Positions 9,960 through 19,074 of a stretch of DNA of 64,000 bases are shown here, one piece after another. How positions within the stretch are numbered: the stretch's first letter is position 1; every line of letters begins with the position of its first letter. Below the pieces are notes generated by a model. It did not search any database and was not told the DNA's origin. It was given only the letters and a program-made list of their open reading frames with translations. The translations under genes and the position numbers were made by a program. Source of the stretch: an uncultured Aquimarina sp. GTDB lineage: Bacteria; Bacteroidota; Bacteroidia; Flavobacteriales; Flavobacteriaceae. The stretch is taken from NCBI GenBank assembly GCA_947496705.1, contig CANMDW010000003.1, positions 628,168 through 692,167 on the forward strand, written 5' to 3'.

Positions 9960-10655
9960 TTATTTATTGAAATGCTCCTCGAGTTCTTTTAATGTTGCGG
10001 CAGATGTTGTTAAGTCTTTTACCACTTCTCCTTTATCTAACACAACAATACGCTCACACACTTCGGTAACGTGCATTAGATCATGACTAGATATCATAAC
10101 AGTAACTTCAGGATTTGCAGATAATTCTTTGAGGATTTTTTTGAGCCGTATTTGTGTGGTGGGATCCAAATTGGCAAAGGGCTCATCCAAAACAATCACC
10201 TCTGGATTACCGATGAGTGCTGCGATAATCCCCACTTTTTTTTGATTTCCTTTGGAGAGGTCTCTCAAATATTTTTTCTGACCCAAAACTTCTCCATGAA
10301 AAAAATCTTCAAACCGAGAAAGCAGCCCATTCACATCGGCTTTATTTTGCCCCCGAAGCTCCCCTATAAAATAAAAATACTCTTCTGCTGTTAAATACCC
10401 GATTAAGAACGTTTCATCAATAAATGCCGAAGTCACAGATTTCCATTCTTCACTTTCGCTCACTTTAATTCCGTTGTTTTCTATATGCCCGGTTGTTGGT
10501 TTAATAAGATCTAATACCGCGCTAAATAAGGTGGTTTTTCCTGCTCCGTTATTTCCTACAAGGCCAAAGCTGTTTCCCTTCTGTATTTCCAAATGATCAA
10601 TAGTAAGAACGGTATTTCCTGTATATGTTTTGGTAAAATTATGTACTGTTATCAT
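9960..10655 (-). CDS. ABC transporter ATP-binding protein
   Basis: Walker A GNNGAGKTT, signature LSKGNQKKV, Walker B VIVLDEPFANLD. Confidence 0.95.
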   Translation of the reverse strand: MITVHNFTKTYTGNTVLTIDHLEIQKGNSFGLVGNNGAGKTTLFSAVLDLIKPTTGHIENNGIKVSESEEWKSVTSAFIDETFLIGYLTAEEYFYFIGELRGQNKADVNGLLSRFEDFFHGEVLGQKKYLRDLSKGNQKKVGIIAALIGNPEVIVLDEPFANLDPTTQIRLKKILKELSANPEVTVMISSHDLMHVTEVCERIVVLDKGEVVKDLTTSAATLKELEEHFNK

Positions 10656-10660
10656 TTGGC

Positions 10661-12133
10661 TTACCTTTTTTGTTTATATGCCCATAGGGTCTTGTACTTT
10701 TCTTTTCTGTATATGCCTTCGATTTTATTAAAAACCACATCTTTAAAAGCAAAACCAGCAATGCCTGCAACAGTAACCAGTGCATACCCTGCATAAGGAC
10801 TATAGACATAATGCCCAATGGCATACAATAGCATGGGTAACACCATTTTTGGTAATGACAATAATAAGGTCTTGGTATTAAACGCCTGCTTGTCGCCAAA
10901 TGCTTTTTTGTTACTGGTTAGATCAATAGGAGTTTTTACATAAGCTCCTGCCCATAATACTACATGAGAATTTACTCCTATATTATAAATCGCGGCGACC
11001 ACAATCGCCAGATATACTTCCCAACCAAAATACAGATACCCAGATGCCAATACCGTAGATATTAAGGTAGCAATTACCATCAACCACCACTTTGAAGACA
11101 GATATTCTTTATATCGAATATTCTGACTCATCATTAACGGATAATATGCGCTATCCCAACTGGGAACAAATTGCCCAAAGCTCAAAAGAAATCCTCCTGT
11201 AACAAAAATTGCTGCAAAAATCCTCCAAACAGGGCCTTCGTATGTTTCAATAGCCCCGGTAAAGAATAGCAATCCATAAAAAAGAAATAGAATACTCACC
11301 AAAACCGTAGATCTGGCTCTTTTATTTCTCTTTATAAGCTTAATGTCATTTTTAAGAAAGGTCGCCGTTTTACCAAATCGATTTAACCAATCCAGATTTT
11401 CAGTTTTCACACTTTTGGATTTGATGGCCAAACCTGCATCCAGATATAAATCTTTAACAAAAGACCGAAATGATCTCAACAGTAAAAGTATACAGATGAA
11501 AACAGGAATTAACGAAAGATACCAGGCTTTATATAACCCCTGAAAGAAATATGCCGTGTAGATAGTAATATCAAAATACCCGAAATACTGCAGCCCTCCA
11601 AATAGTGCCAAAATACCCCCAACGACAAAAATAAGGTTGTCTTTTTTGTTTAGAATAATATTCAAAAAGTTGTTACTGTAGATAAGTGCGATCAATCCTA
11701 TGTTCCATAGCAAGACATTCTGTACAGGATACTCATATCTAATCAATGCAATAGAAAATGGAATAAAAAAGAAAGCATGGACGATATTAAAAAATGAAAA
11801 CACGGTTTTTCCGAAGGCAAATGAAACAATCTTTCTTTTATTAAAAGGAAGTAGCAATAACGGTTTTATATTTATTATTGGCATTTTTTGCAGTGCATAT
11901 CGAAACAATAAATCGGCAACCCACCAATAGATTAAAAATCTGTTTATCGTCTCCAGCGGATCAAGGTGCAACGTATCTTTAAGAAGTTTAAAAATGGCAA
12001 CTCCGCCTATCGCCGATATAAAAGCCAGCCAAAGTGCCCAAAATCCCATAAACAACTTCATGAACAATCCCGAAGTCAAAGAGGCAGATCTCCAGAAGGA
12101 TTTCCATTGTAAAATGATGAAGTGCTTGAACAT
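10661..12133 (-). CDS. DUF5687-like multi-TM ABC transporter permease
   Basis: 490-aa polytopic protein directly upstream of the ATPase gene. Confidence 0.8.
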   Translation of the reverse strand: MFKHFIILQWKSFWRSASLTSGLFMKLFMGFWALWLAFISAIGGVAIFKLLKDTLHLDPLETINRFLIYWWVADLLFRYALQKMPIINIKPLLLLPFNKRKIVSFAFGKTVFSFFNIVHAFFFIPFSIALIRYEYPVQNVLLWNIGLIALIYSNNFLNIILNKKDNLIFVVGGILALFGGLQYFGYFDITIYTAYFFQGLYKAWYLSLIPVFICILLLLRSFRSFVKDLYLDAGLAIKSKSVKTENLDWLNRFGKTATFLKNDIKLIKRNKRARSTVLVSILFLFYGLLFFTGAIETYEGPVWRIFAAIFVTGGFLLSFGQFVPSWDSAYYPLMMSQNIRYKEYLSSKWWLMVIATLISTVLASGYLYFGWEVYLAIVVAAIYNIGVNSHVVLWAGAYVKTPIDLTSNKKAFGDKQAFNTKTLLLSLPKMVLPMLLYAIGHYVYSPYAGYALVTVAGIAGFAFKDVVFNKIEGIYRKEKYKTLWAYKQKR

Positions 12134-12388
12134 GGTTATTCAAATTTTTAGAGAAATTGAGATCACTTCTCATACTATTTAGTAATCCCAAACGCTATTT
12201 TGTTACAAAAAAAATTCACAATAATATTTTCCTTTTAAAATAGAATTGCTGTTCCAGCATTTATTATTTTTGTTGGAAATTTTAAAAAAGATCCCGATCC
12301 CGATAGCCATCGAGATCGGTTCAACTATCTGATTCGAATCCTCTATTAAGAATGGGGTTTCGGATTAGAGTTTCACTAAATTATTATA

Positions 12389-13441
12389 ATGCCAGACTTT
12401 CATACGTTATCGATAAAGCATATCACCCGAGAAACCCCTCATGCGGTTTCTATCGAATTCGAAGTACCTTCAGATTTAAAAAACACCTACGCATTTATTC
12501 CGGGTCAATACATAACGCTTAAAGCCGTAGTAAAAGGAAAAGAAATTCGCAGGGCTTATTCTATTTGTAGCACTCCTAAAAGCGGCATGCTAAAAGTTGC
12601 TGTAAAAGAAGTAAAAGACGGAACGTTCTCGGTTATCGCCAACACACAATTAAAAGAAGGTGATATGCTCGAAGTACATCCTCCCGAAGGCAACTTTTTG
12701 CTTACTACCAATGCTGAAGCCAGCAATACCTACCTGGCATTTGCAGCAGGTAGTGGTATTACTCCGGTGATGAGTATGATCAAAGCAGTGCTGGAAGAAG
12801 AACCAAACAGCCATTTTGTAGTAGTCTACGGAAACCAGACTCCGGAAGAAGCTATCTTTTTAAAGCAATTACAAACATTACAAGCTGAAAATCCAGAACG
12901 TTTATTCATAGAATTGTTTTATAGCAGAAGCCAGGAAGAAGGAGCTCGTTTTGGAAGAATCGAACGATCTACGGTAAATTATGTGCTGAAAAATAAGTTT
13001 AAAGACCGTGTTTTTGAAGCTTTTTATCTATGTGGTCCAGAAGAGATGATTAATACCGTAAGTGATGCTTTATCAGAAAACGGTATCGCTAAGGATACGA
13101 TACACTTTGAACTATTTACCAGTAGTACTGAAACAGTAGAAATCGACGCCAATCTCGAAGGAAAGACAGCCATTACTGTTCTTGTAGATGATGAAGAGTT
13201 CAACTTTGTGATGGATCAGAAAAAGACCATTCTCGACGCTGCACTAGACCAAGATATCGATGCTCCTTATTCTTGCCAGGGAGGGGTATGTAGCTCCTGT
13301 ATATGCAGAATTACCGAAGGTAGTGCCGTTATGGAAAAGAACAGCATTCTTACCGATAGTGAAATCGCCGAAGGACTCATCCTGGCTTGCCAGGCGCATC
13401 CTACTTCGGCGGCGGTTAAGATCGATTTTGATGATGTGTAA
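12389..13441 (+). CDS. PaaE-like ferredoxin-NAD(P)H reductase with C-terminal 2Fe-2S domain
   Basis: FAD-binding RAYSICSTP, NAD-binding FAAGSGITPVMSMI, and plant-type ferredoxin YSCQGGVCSSCICR. Confidence 0.93.
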   Translation: MPDFHTLSIKHITRETPHAVSIEFEVPSDLKNTYAFIPGQYITLKAVVKGKEIRRAYSICSTPKSGMLKVAVKEVKDGTFSVIANTQLKEGDMLEVHPPEGNFLLTTNAEASNTYLAFAAGSGITPVMSMIKAVLEEEPNSHFVVVYGNQTPEEAIFLKQLQTLQAENPERLFIELFYSRSQEEGARFGRIERSTVNYVLKNKFKDRVFEAFYLCGPEEMINTVSDALSENGIAKDTIHFELFTSSTETVEIDANLEGKTAITVLVDDEEFNFVMDQKKTILDAALDQDIDAPYSCQGGVCSSCICRITEGSAVMEKNSILTDSEIAEGLILACQAHPTSAAVKIDFDDV

Positions 13442-13588
13442 TTAGTTGGTAGTGGTTAGAGAGAGTAGAGAAATTAGTTTCATTTATCCATTAGATAATC
13501 TTTGTAATTTGATTCGATTTATTATTCCATTACATCTTTAAATAGTATAAATTTAATACCTTTAACTTATAGTAAATCAAAATTTTAA

Positions 13589-13596
13589 TACATTTG
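13589..13596 (+). promoter_or_regulatory. Candidate Bacteroidota -7 element upstream of the Panacea operon
   Basis: TACATTTG matches TAnnTTTG 27 nt before the start codon; no clear -33 element. Confidence 0.4.
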
Positions 13597-13622
13597 TGCA
13601 ACAATCTGAATAAATTCTACCT

Positions 13623-14240
13623 ATGAATTTCGGAATTTTAAACACCATATTTAATAAGGGATTTACCCAATCTGAAATTGACAAAATAGGGAACTCGTTA
13701 ATCTATATAACATCTGTTTTAGGAGAAATTTCAAAGACAAAAGCATTAAAACTTCTATATTTTTTAGAAGAAAAATCAATTAACGATACAGGTATTCCTT
13801 TCTTTGGCTTAGAATGGAAAGTATGGAAATTAGGGCCTGTAGATCAAACAATCTATAGTGAATTTTCTAATTCGCCAGATTTACTAAAAGACTATATTGA
13901 TATCAGTTTTCGCGATAACAATATTTGCATGCTAAAAGGAATAAAAGACTTCTCTGATGATGAGTTTTCGGATTATGATTTAATGTTAATTGAAAAAGTT
14001 GTTGAATCTTTAGGTTATTTTAGTGCTTCAGAACTAAGTGAATTAACTCACAAAAAAGGGGGGCTTTGGGATAAGGTAGCTACTGAGAAAGGTCTTCTTG
14101 AAAAATTCAATAATGGATTACAAACAACTTCAGATTATCATATTGAATTTTTCAATTTAATTAAATCAGATGAATTAAAGGTACAAATGTTTAATAATTA
14201 CTTTGACCTAAAGGGAGTTGACAGGCAATATTCTTATTAA
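13623..14240 (+). CDS. Panacea (DUF4065/SocA-like) domain protein, candidate antitoxin
   Basis: LIYITSVLGEISKTKALKLLYFLEEKSINDTGIPFFGLEWKVWKLGPVDQTIYSEF and DYDLMLIEKVVESLGYFSASELSELTHKKGGLW. Confidence 0.82.
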   Translation: MNFGILNTIFNKGFTQSEIDKIGNSLIYITSVLGEISKTKALKLLYFLEEKSINDTGIPFFGLEWKVWKLGPVDQTIYSEFSNSPDLLKDYIDISFRDNNICMLKGIKDFSDDEFSDYDLMLIEKVVESLGYFSASELSELTHKKGGLWDKVATEKGLLEKFNNGLQTTSDYHIEFFNLIKSDELKVQMFNNYFDLKGVDRQYSY

Positions 14241-14242
14241 TT

Positions 14243-14716
14243 ATGAAATTAGAATTTGCTGATCTATACTATATCCATAATTTTAAGTTTACCACTGGAA
14301 ATACTAAAAACAAGTACTTATTAGTACTATCAAATACTGATTCTGAAAGTAAATTAATTTTATCTCTTCCTTCTAGCGTGGGGAGAGTTCCTAATCACTT
14401 AGAAAATGGTCAATTTGGCTGTATTAGCTGTGATAAAAGTCATTTTAATTGTTATCGTTTTTTACAAAACATAATTGTTACTGAAAAAAGTGATTTTGAA
14501 TTTCCAAAAGATACTTATGTTTATGGAGAATGGATTCAAAACTGGAATTCAAAATCACTTAAAATGGATTATACAGTTGAAGGTGTAGATTATGATTATT
14601 TAGGTAAGATAAAAAATGAATATATTGTTGACCTTTTGAAATGTTTTGTTTCTTCTATAAAAGTTAAGAAAAAGTTTCAAAGAATATTTTCCTCTATCCT
14701 AGAAAACCTAAATTAA
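14243..14716 (+). CDS. Candidate toxin partner of the Panacea protein (unknown fold)
   Basis: 157-aa ORF starting 3 nt after the upstream stop; KNKYLLVLSN...LPSSVGRVP...GCISCDKSHFNCYRF. Confidence 0.55.
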   Translation: MKLEFADLYYIHNFKFTTGNTKNKYLLVLSNTDSESKLILSLPSSVGRVPNHLENGQFGCISCDKSHFNCYRFLQNIIVTEKSDFEFPKDTYVYGEWIQNWNSKSLKMDYTVEGVDYDYLGKIKNEYIVDLLKCFVSSIKVKKKFQRIFSSILENLN

Positions 14717-14730
14717 CCTTTAAAAAGATA

Positions 14731-15795
14731 TCATAAATTATTAATAGCTTCTAAAACAGTTTCTGGTGTGATGGTATGCATCACTTTTTCATATCCTGGC
14801 GGAAATTTATTGCCATAAATTGAGGTTGGGATCTGATCATACTTTGCCAAATTTGGTAAAATAGCATGCTCCATGGGTTGGCCAAAAGGCATAAACCCGG
14901 CAAAAGGATGTGTTACTCCCCACAAGGTGATGGTAGGCACTCCATACATCGCCGCAAGGTGTGCATTACCGCTATCCATAGACAACATCGCATCCAGATT
15001 ACCGATAAGTTTCAGCTCGTCTTCAAAAGATAGCTTTCCGGCAATATTGGTCACATTCTTATATTTGCTGTCGATGTTATTGAGTAGGTCTGTTTCTCGT
15101 TTTCCACCTCCAAAAAGGAACATCTCATATTGATCTCCCTTATCCAGCTCCTCGATTACCTTAATCATTAGTTCCAAAGGATATGTTTTGCTTTCATATT
15201 GCGCAAAAGGGGCAATCCCCAGCCATTTTTTGGTAGAATTTTGCGCTAAGGAGAGAATATTTGGTGACAGGGGTTGTTTCTTCGGAAACTTATGATGCCT
15301 GAGATCTATGGGGTATCCCAGAGCCGAAAATACATCGGCATAGCGTTGGTGGGTCGTTTTTAATTGCTCAAACACTTTATTCACAGATTGGGTTAATGCC
15401 TTCTTTTCTGCTCTTCCTTTATCTACCTGTACTACTTTAATCCCTCGTAGTGAAAATATTGTTTTCAAAACATTGGATCGCAGCACATGGTGTAAATCGG
15501 CAACGGCATCTATGCCTTGTTTCTTAAGTTCATTTGCCAATCGGGAGAGCCCCAGAATACCCTTATGGTTTCCATCTACATCGGCATGGTATACCTCGAG
15601 GTTATCGATATCTGAAAATATAGGTGCGAAGAACTTTCGCGTAAGCACGGTAAGTTTCACATCGGGATACGCAGCCCTGAATGTACGCAATACAGGAACG
15701 GTCATTGCCACATCACCCATAGCCGAAAGACGAATAACCAGAATATGGCCAGCCTCCGGTTTTTTATGCTCTGTTGTTGCTATATTTTGATTCAA
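14731..15795 (-). CDS. Glycosyltransferase family 9 (heptosyltransferase-like)
   Basis: ILVIRLSAMGDVAMTVPVLRTFR...MDSGNAHLAAMYGVPTITLWGVTHP. Confidence 0.93.
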   Translation of the reverse strand: MNQNIATTEHKKPEAGHILVIRLSAMGDVAMTVPVLRTFRAAYPDVKLTVLTRKFFAPIFSDIDNLEVYHADVDGNHKGILGLSRLANELKKQGIDAVADLHHVLRSNVLKTIFSLRGIKVVQVDKGRAEKKALTQSVNKVFEQLKTTHQRYADVFSALGYPIDLRHHKFPKKQPLSPNILSLAQNSTKKWLGIAPFAQYESKTYPLELMIKVIEELDKGDQYEMFLFGGGKRETDLLNNIDSKYKNVTNIAGKLSFEDELKLIGNLDAMLSMDSGNAHLAAMYGVPTITLWGVTHPFAGFMPFGQPMEHAILPNLAKYDQIPTSIYGNKFPPGYEKVMHTITPETVLEAINNL

Positions 15796-15803
15796 AATCG
15801 CAT

Positions 15804-16412
15804 CTACTTTTCGCCACGCAATACTGGGTTTAATTCATCATCATTATACATCTTCATCTGTTTGTAGACTTTCATGTATTTATCTCCATTTTCGATATCT
15901 TTTAGCAAGGTGTCTATCGCCGTAGACAAGTCTACCTGCTGTTCTAATAATACATTGAGCTTATTCTGGCAGGCTATTTTGTGGGTATCGGTGGCACCTT
16001 CACGAATCGTTTCCTGGTGCATATGATATACTTTTAATGCCAAAATAGATAATCTGTCGATCCCCCAGGCAGGGCTTTCGGTATTAATAGTGGCATCGGC
16101 CTTGGGAGTCACATCTTTGTATTTTTCCAAAAAATAACTATCGATATATTCTACCATATCGGTTCGGTCCTGATTTGACGCATCAATCTGTCGTTTTAGC
16201 TTCAGGGCAGCAACCGGATCAATCCCGGGATCACGAATAATATCTTCATAATGCCATTGTACTGTATCGATCCAACATTTACGATATAATAAATGCTCTA
16301 TGGCATGTGATTTACTATCGTATGGATTATAGAATTCCTGATCAACGCTGTCGATCACATGGTACATTTCTATAACTTCTTTAAAAATAAAATTCGCTTT
16401 ATCGGTAAACAT
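15804..16412 (-). CDS. DUF4254 family protein
   Basis: WHYEDIIRDPGIDPVAALKLKRQIDASNQDRTDMVEYID...GIDRLSILALKVYHM next to GT9. Confidence 0.88.
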   Translation of the reverse strand: MFTDKANFIFKEVIEMYHVIDSVDQEFYNPYDSKSHAIEHLLYRKCWIDTVQWHYEDIIRDPGIDPVAALKLKRQIDASNQDRTDMVEYIDSYFLEKYKDVTPKADATINTESPAWGIDRLSILALKVYHMHQETIREGATDTHKIACQNKLNVLLEQQVDLSTAIDTLLKDIENGDKYMKVYKQMKMYNDDELNPVLRGEK

Positions 16413-16417
16413 CTGTG

Positions 16418-17413
16418 CTATTGTTTTTCTAAAATGTGTAAATATTCTATAGTTTGTGCGGCTTTATGATTTCGGATCTGGGTTTTGTGTGCTTTAAAAC
16501 GTTTATATCCCGTAGTTGCGAGATCATATTTGCCATAACGCTGTAAAATCTTTCGTATTTCTTTTTTGGGTATGATACCCTCGTTATTATAACTTAAAAA
16601 AATATAATTGAACTTCGCATTTTTTATCAATTCTTCAAAAACCGGTTTTGCTTTATTCCTGCTGCAATAATCAGAACGATCATATGGGCGCAAACCTGTT
16701 TTTCCGACAGGTACAAAGGTATCATATTTTGCAATAGTATTTAATAAATGATAGTTTAATCCATACTGCCGGAAATTATAAGGAGGGTCGAAATAGAGGA
16801 TGTCTCCTTCTATGCTTTTAATAAGTTCATTACTGTCTTGATTAAACACTGCATGTGTATTTGTGGTGGTTACAAATGCAGCCGGAATGATTTCTATTTT
16901 TTTCTGAGCAGTTCTCTTTAGTTGTTTGAGATACGCCGAATATACTGAAGCCGTATTTGCCACTTTATCGGCACTCTCTATTAGAGAAGCCAACAGAAAA
17001 TAATAGAGATCTTCTTCAATTACCTTTACATGCTTCCAGTTTTCGATTTGTGTTCTTATGGCATCTATTTTCTGGCCGTTTTCATCACTAAAATACTGCC
17101 TGTCGCACCCTCCCAGGCAATAATTCTTATAGATAAATCCTGGTATTCCTTCTAATTGATTTAGGGCATTCAGATATTCTGAAGCCTGAATGCAGGTATG
17201 ATTCCCGATATAGTTTCTGTTTAAGACGTAGCTGTAGAACTCCAAATCATTGGCGATCACTTTTTTTACCAATGGTTTAAAAGTTCTTCCTACGATGCCG
17301 GTTCCTGCAAAAAGATCACAAAATACCTTATCTTTCAGGTCATTCCCCACAACACCCTGAATCGTAGCACGAATAAAATCTGAAAGTCTGTATTTTGATC
17401 CTATATAATTCAC
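16418..17413 (-). CDS. D12-class N6-adenine DNA methyltransferase (solitary)
   Basis: MNYIGSKYRLSDFI, DLFAGTGIVGRTF and catalytic YFDPPYNFRQY. Confidence 0.9.
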   Translation of the reverse strand: MNYIGSKYRLSDFIRATIQGVVGNDLKDKVFCDLFAGTGIVGRTFKPLVKKVIANDLEFYSYVLNRNYIGNHTCIQASEYLNALNQLEGIPGFIYKNYCLGGCDRQYFSDENGQKIDAIRTQIENWKHVKVIEEDLYYFLLASLIESADKVANTASVYSAYLKQLKRTAQKKIEIIPAAFVTTTNTHAVFNQDSNELIKSIEGDILYFDPPYNFRQYGLNYHLLNTIAKYDTFVPVGKTGLRPYDRSDYCSRNKAKPVFEELIKNAKFNYIFLSYNNEGIIPKKEIRKILQRYGKYDLATTGYKRFKAHKTQIRNHKAAQTIEYLHILEKQ

Positions 17414-17436
17414 TTATATCAATTTAAATTAAACTA

Positions 17437-17480
17437 CTACCGGCTTCAAGCCGGTAGATTTGGTAACCGACTTAAGTCGG
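17437..17480. repeat. Two adjacent perfect palindromes upstream of the methylase gene
   Basis: CTACCGGCTTcAAGCCGGTAG (17437-17457) and CCGACTTAAGTCGG (17467-17480). Confidence 0.8.
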
Positions 17481-17559
17481 CTTAAGATTGAAACAGTAAT
17501 TATCCCATCCTAAATCCCTGCCTTGCCTACCAATGGTAGATAAACCTGCCCTTAATCTA

Positions 17560-18480
17560 TCAAAACAATAAAGTGGTAAGCGGAATGAGTATAAACACCC
17601 AGATATTGATTTCTTTGGCAAATTGATAAGAACTCATTTCTAAATATGGAGTGCCAATAATGGCAAGTGGGATTGCCACAAAAAACAACTCGGAAGTATT
17701 TTTTTGTGGTGCAATAGCAGCTACTCCTACAGCCACTATCAAATAGGCAAAAACAAGTCTTAGTACCGGTTTGATATTTGCTGCTTTTCTATTGAGTTTT
17801 ATTAAATATATCGAGGAAAAAAACAACATGCAAAGACCTAATATCCCTACTGAAAAAAGCTGATCTTTTATCAAATAACCCTGATACGAAACCGAAACAG
17901 GGGCTACATACTCAGTAAACGTATAAAACGAATCATAAAACAATAATGTAAAGCAATTCGCAAATAGATATACCATTCCCAGACCAATCACAGGGATAAT
18001 CCAGTTTCGGTAATTTTTTGGTTCAAAATATAATATCCCTATAAAGACCAGTATAATAAATCCAATACTCCAGAAATAGACCAGTGAAGATAGACCAATA
18101 TATATAGTTGCATTAAAAATTTTGGATTTCATCTGTTTTTCATTTCTTAAATACAGAACGTTTCTTAAAGCAAGCAATACAAATACATTAGCTAACAAAA
18201 TGGTCGTATTTGTTAATGCATAAGGCACTATCGCTGTTAGAAATGCATATAAAAGAATGGTATGTGTTCCTTTATGAGTAAGGTCATTTCTTTGCACAAT
18301 AAAATGAAGCATCAACATAGGTAATACATAAAGCAATGCTCCTGCCACAAACTTTATTATGTACCCGCTTTCTGCCACAAACCCTCTCTTGTAATGTGCT
18401 ATTACAAAAAGGGTAAGCATATACAATGCCACTACAATATAATTAATAGGTTTTGATTTACTAAAAAAGCTTGATAACAC
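17560..18480 (-). CDS. DUF6427-like multi-TM protein
   Basis: Polytopic 306-aa ORF; family name from flavobacterial neighbourhood knowledge. Confidence 0.65.
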   Translation of the reverse strand: MLSSFFSKSKPINYIVVALYMLTLFVIAHYKRGFVAESGYIIKFVAGALLYVLPMLMLHFIVQRNDLTHKGTHTILLYAFLTAIVPYALTNTTILLANVFVLLALRNVLYLRNEKQMKSKIFNATIYIGLSSLVYFWSIGFIILVFIGILYFEPKNYRNWIIPVIGLGMVYLFANCFTLLFYDSFYTFTEYVAPVSVSYQGYLIKDQLFSVGILGLCMLFFSSIYLIKLNRKAANIKPVLRLVFAYLIVAVGVAAIAPQKNTSELFFVAIPLAIIGTPYLEMSSYQFAKEINIWVFILIPLTTLLF

Positions 18481-18500
18481 TACTATTTTTTATATTTTTG
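18471..18500 (+). promoter_or_regulatory. Candidate Bacteroidota promoter (TTG-N19-TATTTTTG)
   Basis: TTG at 18471-18473, 19-nt spacer, TATTTTTG at 18493-18500; would produce a long leader to the DUF6341-like gene. Confidence 0.5.
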
Positions 18501-18593
18501 CATCAAACAATTACTATAATTGTTTTTGTGTATGAACTCATCTTGAGTTGTATTATAGAACTAATGTATAAAAAGTTTTTAGTTTGACTAATT

Positions 18594-18749
18594 TAAAATT
18601 AATTACACATTTGTTTTTAAATCCTTATTTCTTATTTCTTCTCAAAGGAGAAATGGTTAAATGTAAGTGTAATTAATTTTATAATTGCTTTTTGTAATAA
18701 GAAGTGATTTAAACTTTTTCGCTTCAATCAAGAAAGTTTAAATCACTTC
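18594..18749 (+). promoter_or_regulatory. Structured intergenic region or leader with two strong inverted repeats
   Basis: TAAAATTAATTACAC (18594-18608)/GTGTAATTAATTTTA (18667-18681) and GAAGTGATTTAAACTTT (18701-18717)/AAAGTTTAAATCACTTC (18733-18749). Confidence 0.7.
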
Positions 18750-18767
18750 ATAAAGTAATAACAAATT

Positions 18768-18998
18768 ATGAAAGATTTTTTTGAAGGGATCGAATCCCTT
18801 TTTGTAGACGTGTTATTTGCTCCTTATGACGCATTGAGAGCACTAGAGTTAGAAAACTGGACTGCTGCCAACGTTGTGAACTGGTCGTTTATGCTGATTG
18901 GCTTTATCGCTTTTTTCTATTGGATGAAGGAATTAAAGAAATTTAATGATAATAATGAAGAGGATAGGGATCCTAAGGCGCATTCATTTTTGAATTAG
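18768..18998 (+). CDS. DUF6341-like small membrane protein
   Basis: 76 aa, MKDFFEGIESLFVDVLFAPYDALRALELENWTAANVVNW. Confidence 0.7.
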   Translation: MKDFFEGIESLFVDVLFAPYDALRALELENWTAANVVNWSFMLIGFIAFFYWMKELKKFNDNNEEDRDPKAHSFLN

Positions 18999-19074
18999 TG
19001 TTAAGGCAAGCCAAAACCTATACATCATCCAATGCATCTTTTGCCTTATGTGTCATTTCAGCTTTGACTTAACA

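Noticed and set aside
9698-9970. 90-aa plus-strand ORF in the sprE-ABC intergenic region
   Set aside because: Covers repeat sequence and has no domain; unlikely to be coding.
10639-10899. 86-aa minus-strand ORF MATSRRLIPRPYYCHYQKW...
   Set aside because: Out-of-frame overlap inside the DUF5687-like permease gene, no domain.
16418-17413. Adenine methylase as part of a restriction-modification or BREX/DISARM-type defence system
   Set aside because: Neighbours are DUF4254/GT9 and a DUF6427-like membrane gene; no nuclease, helicase or other defence gene nearby.
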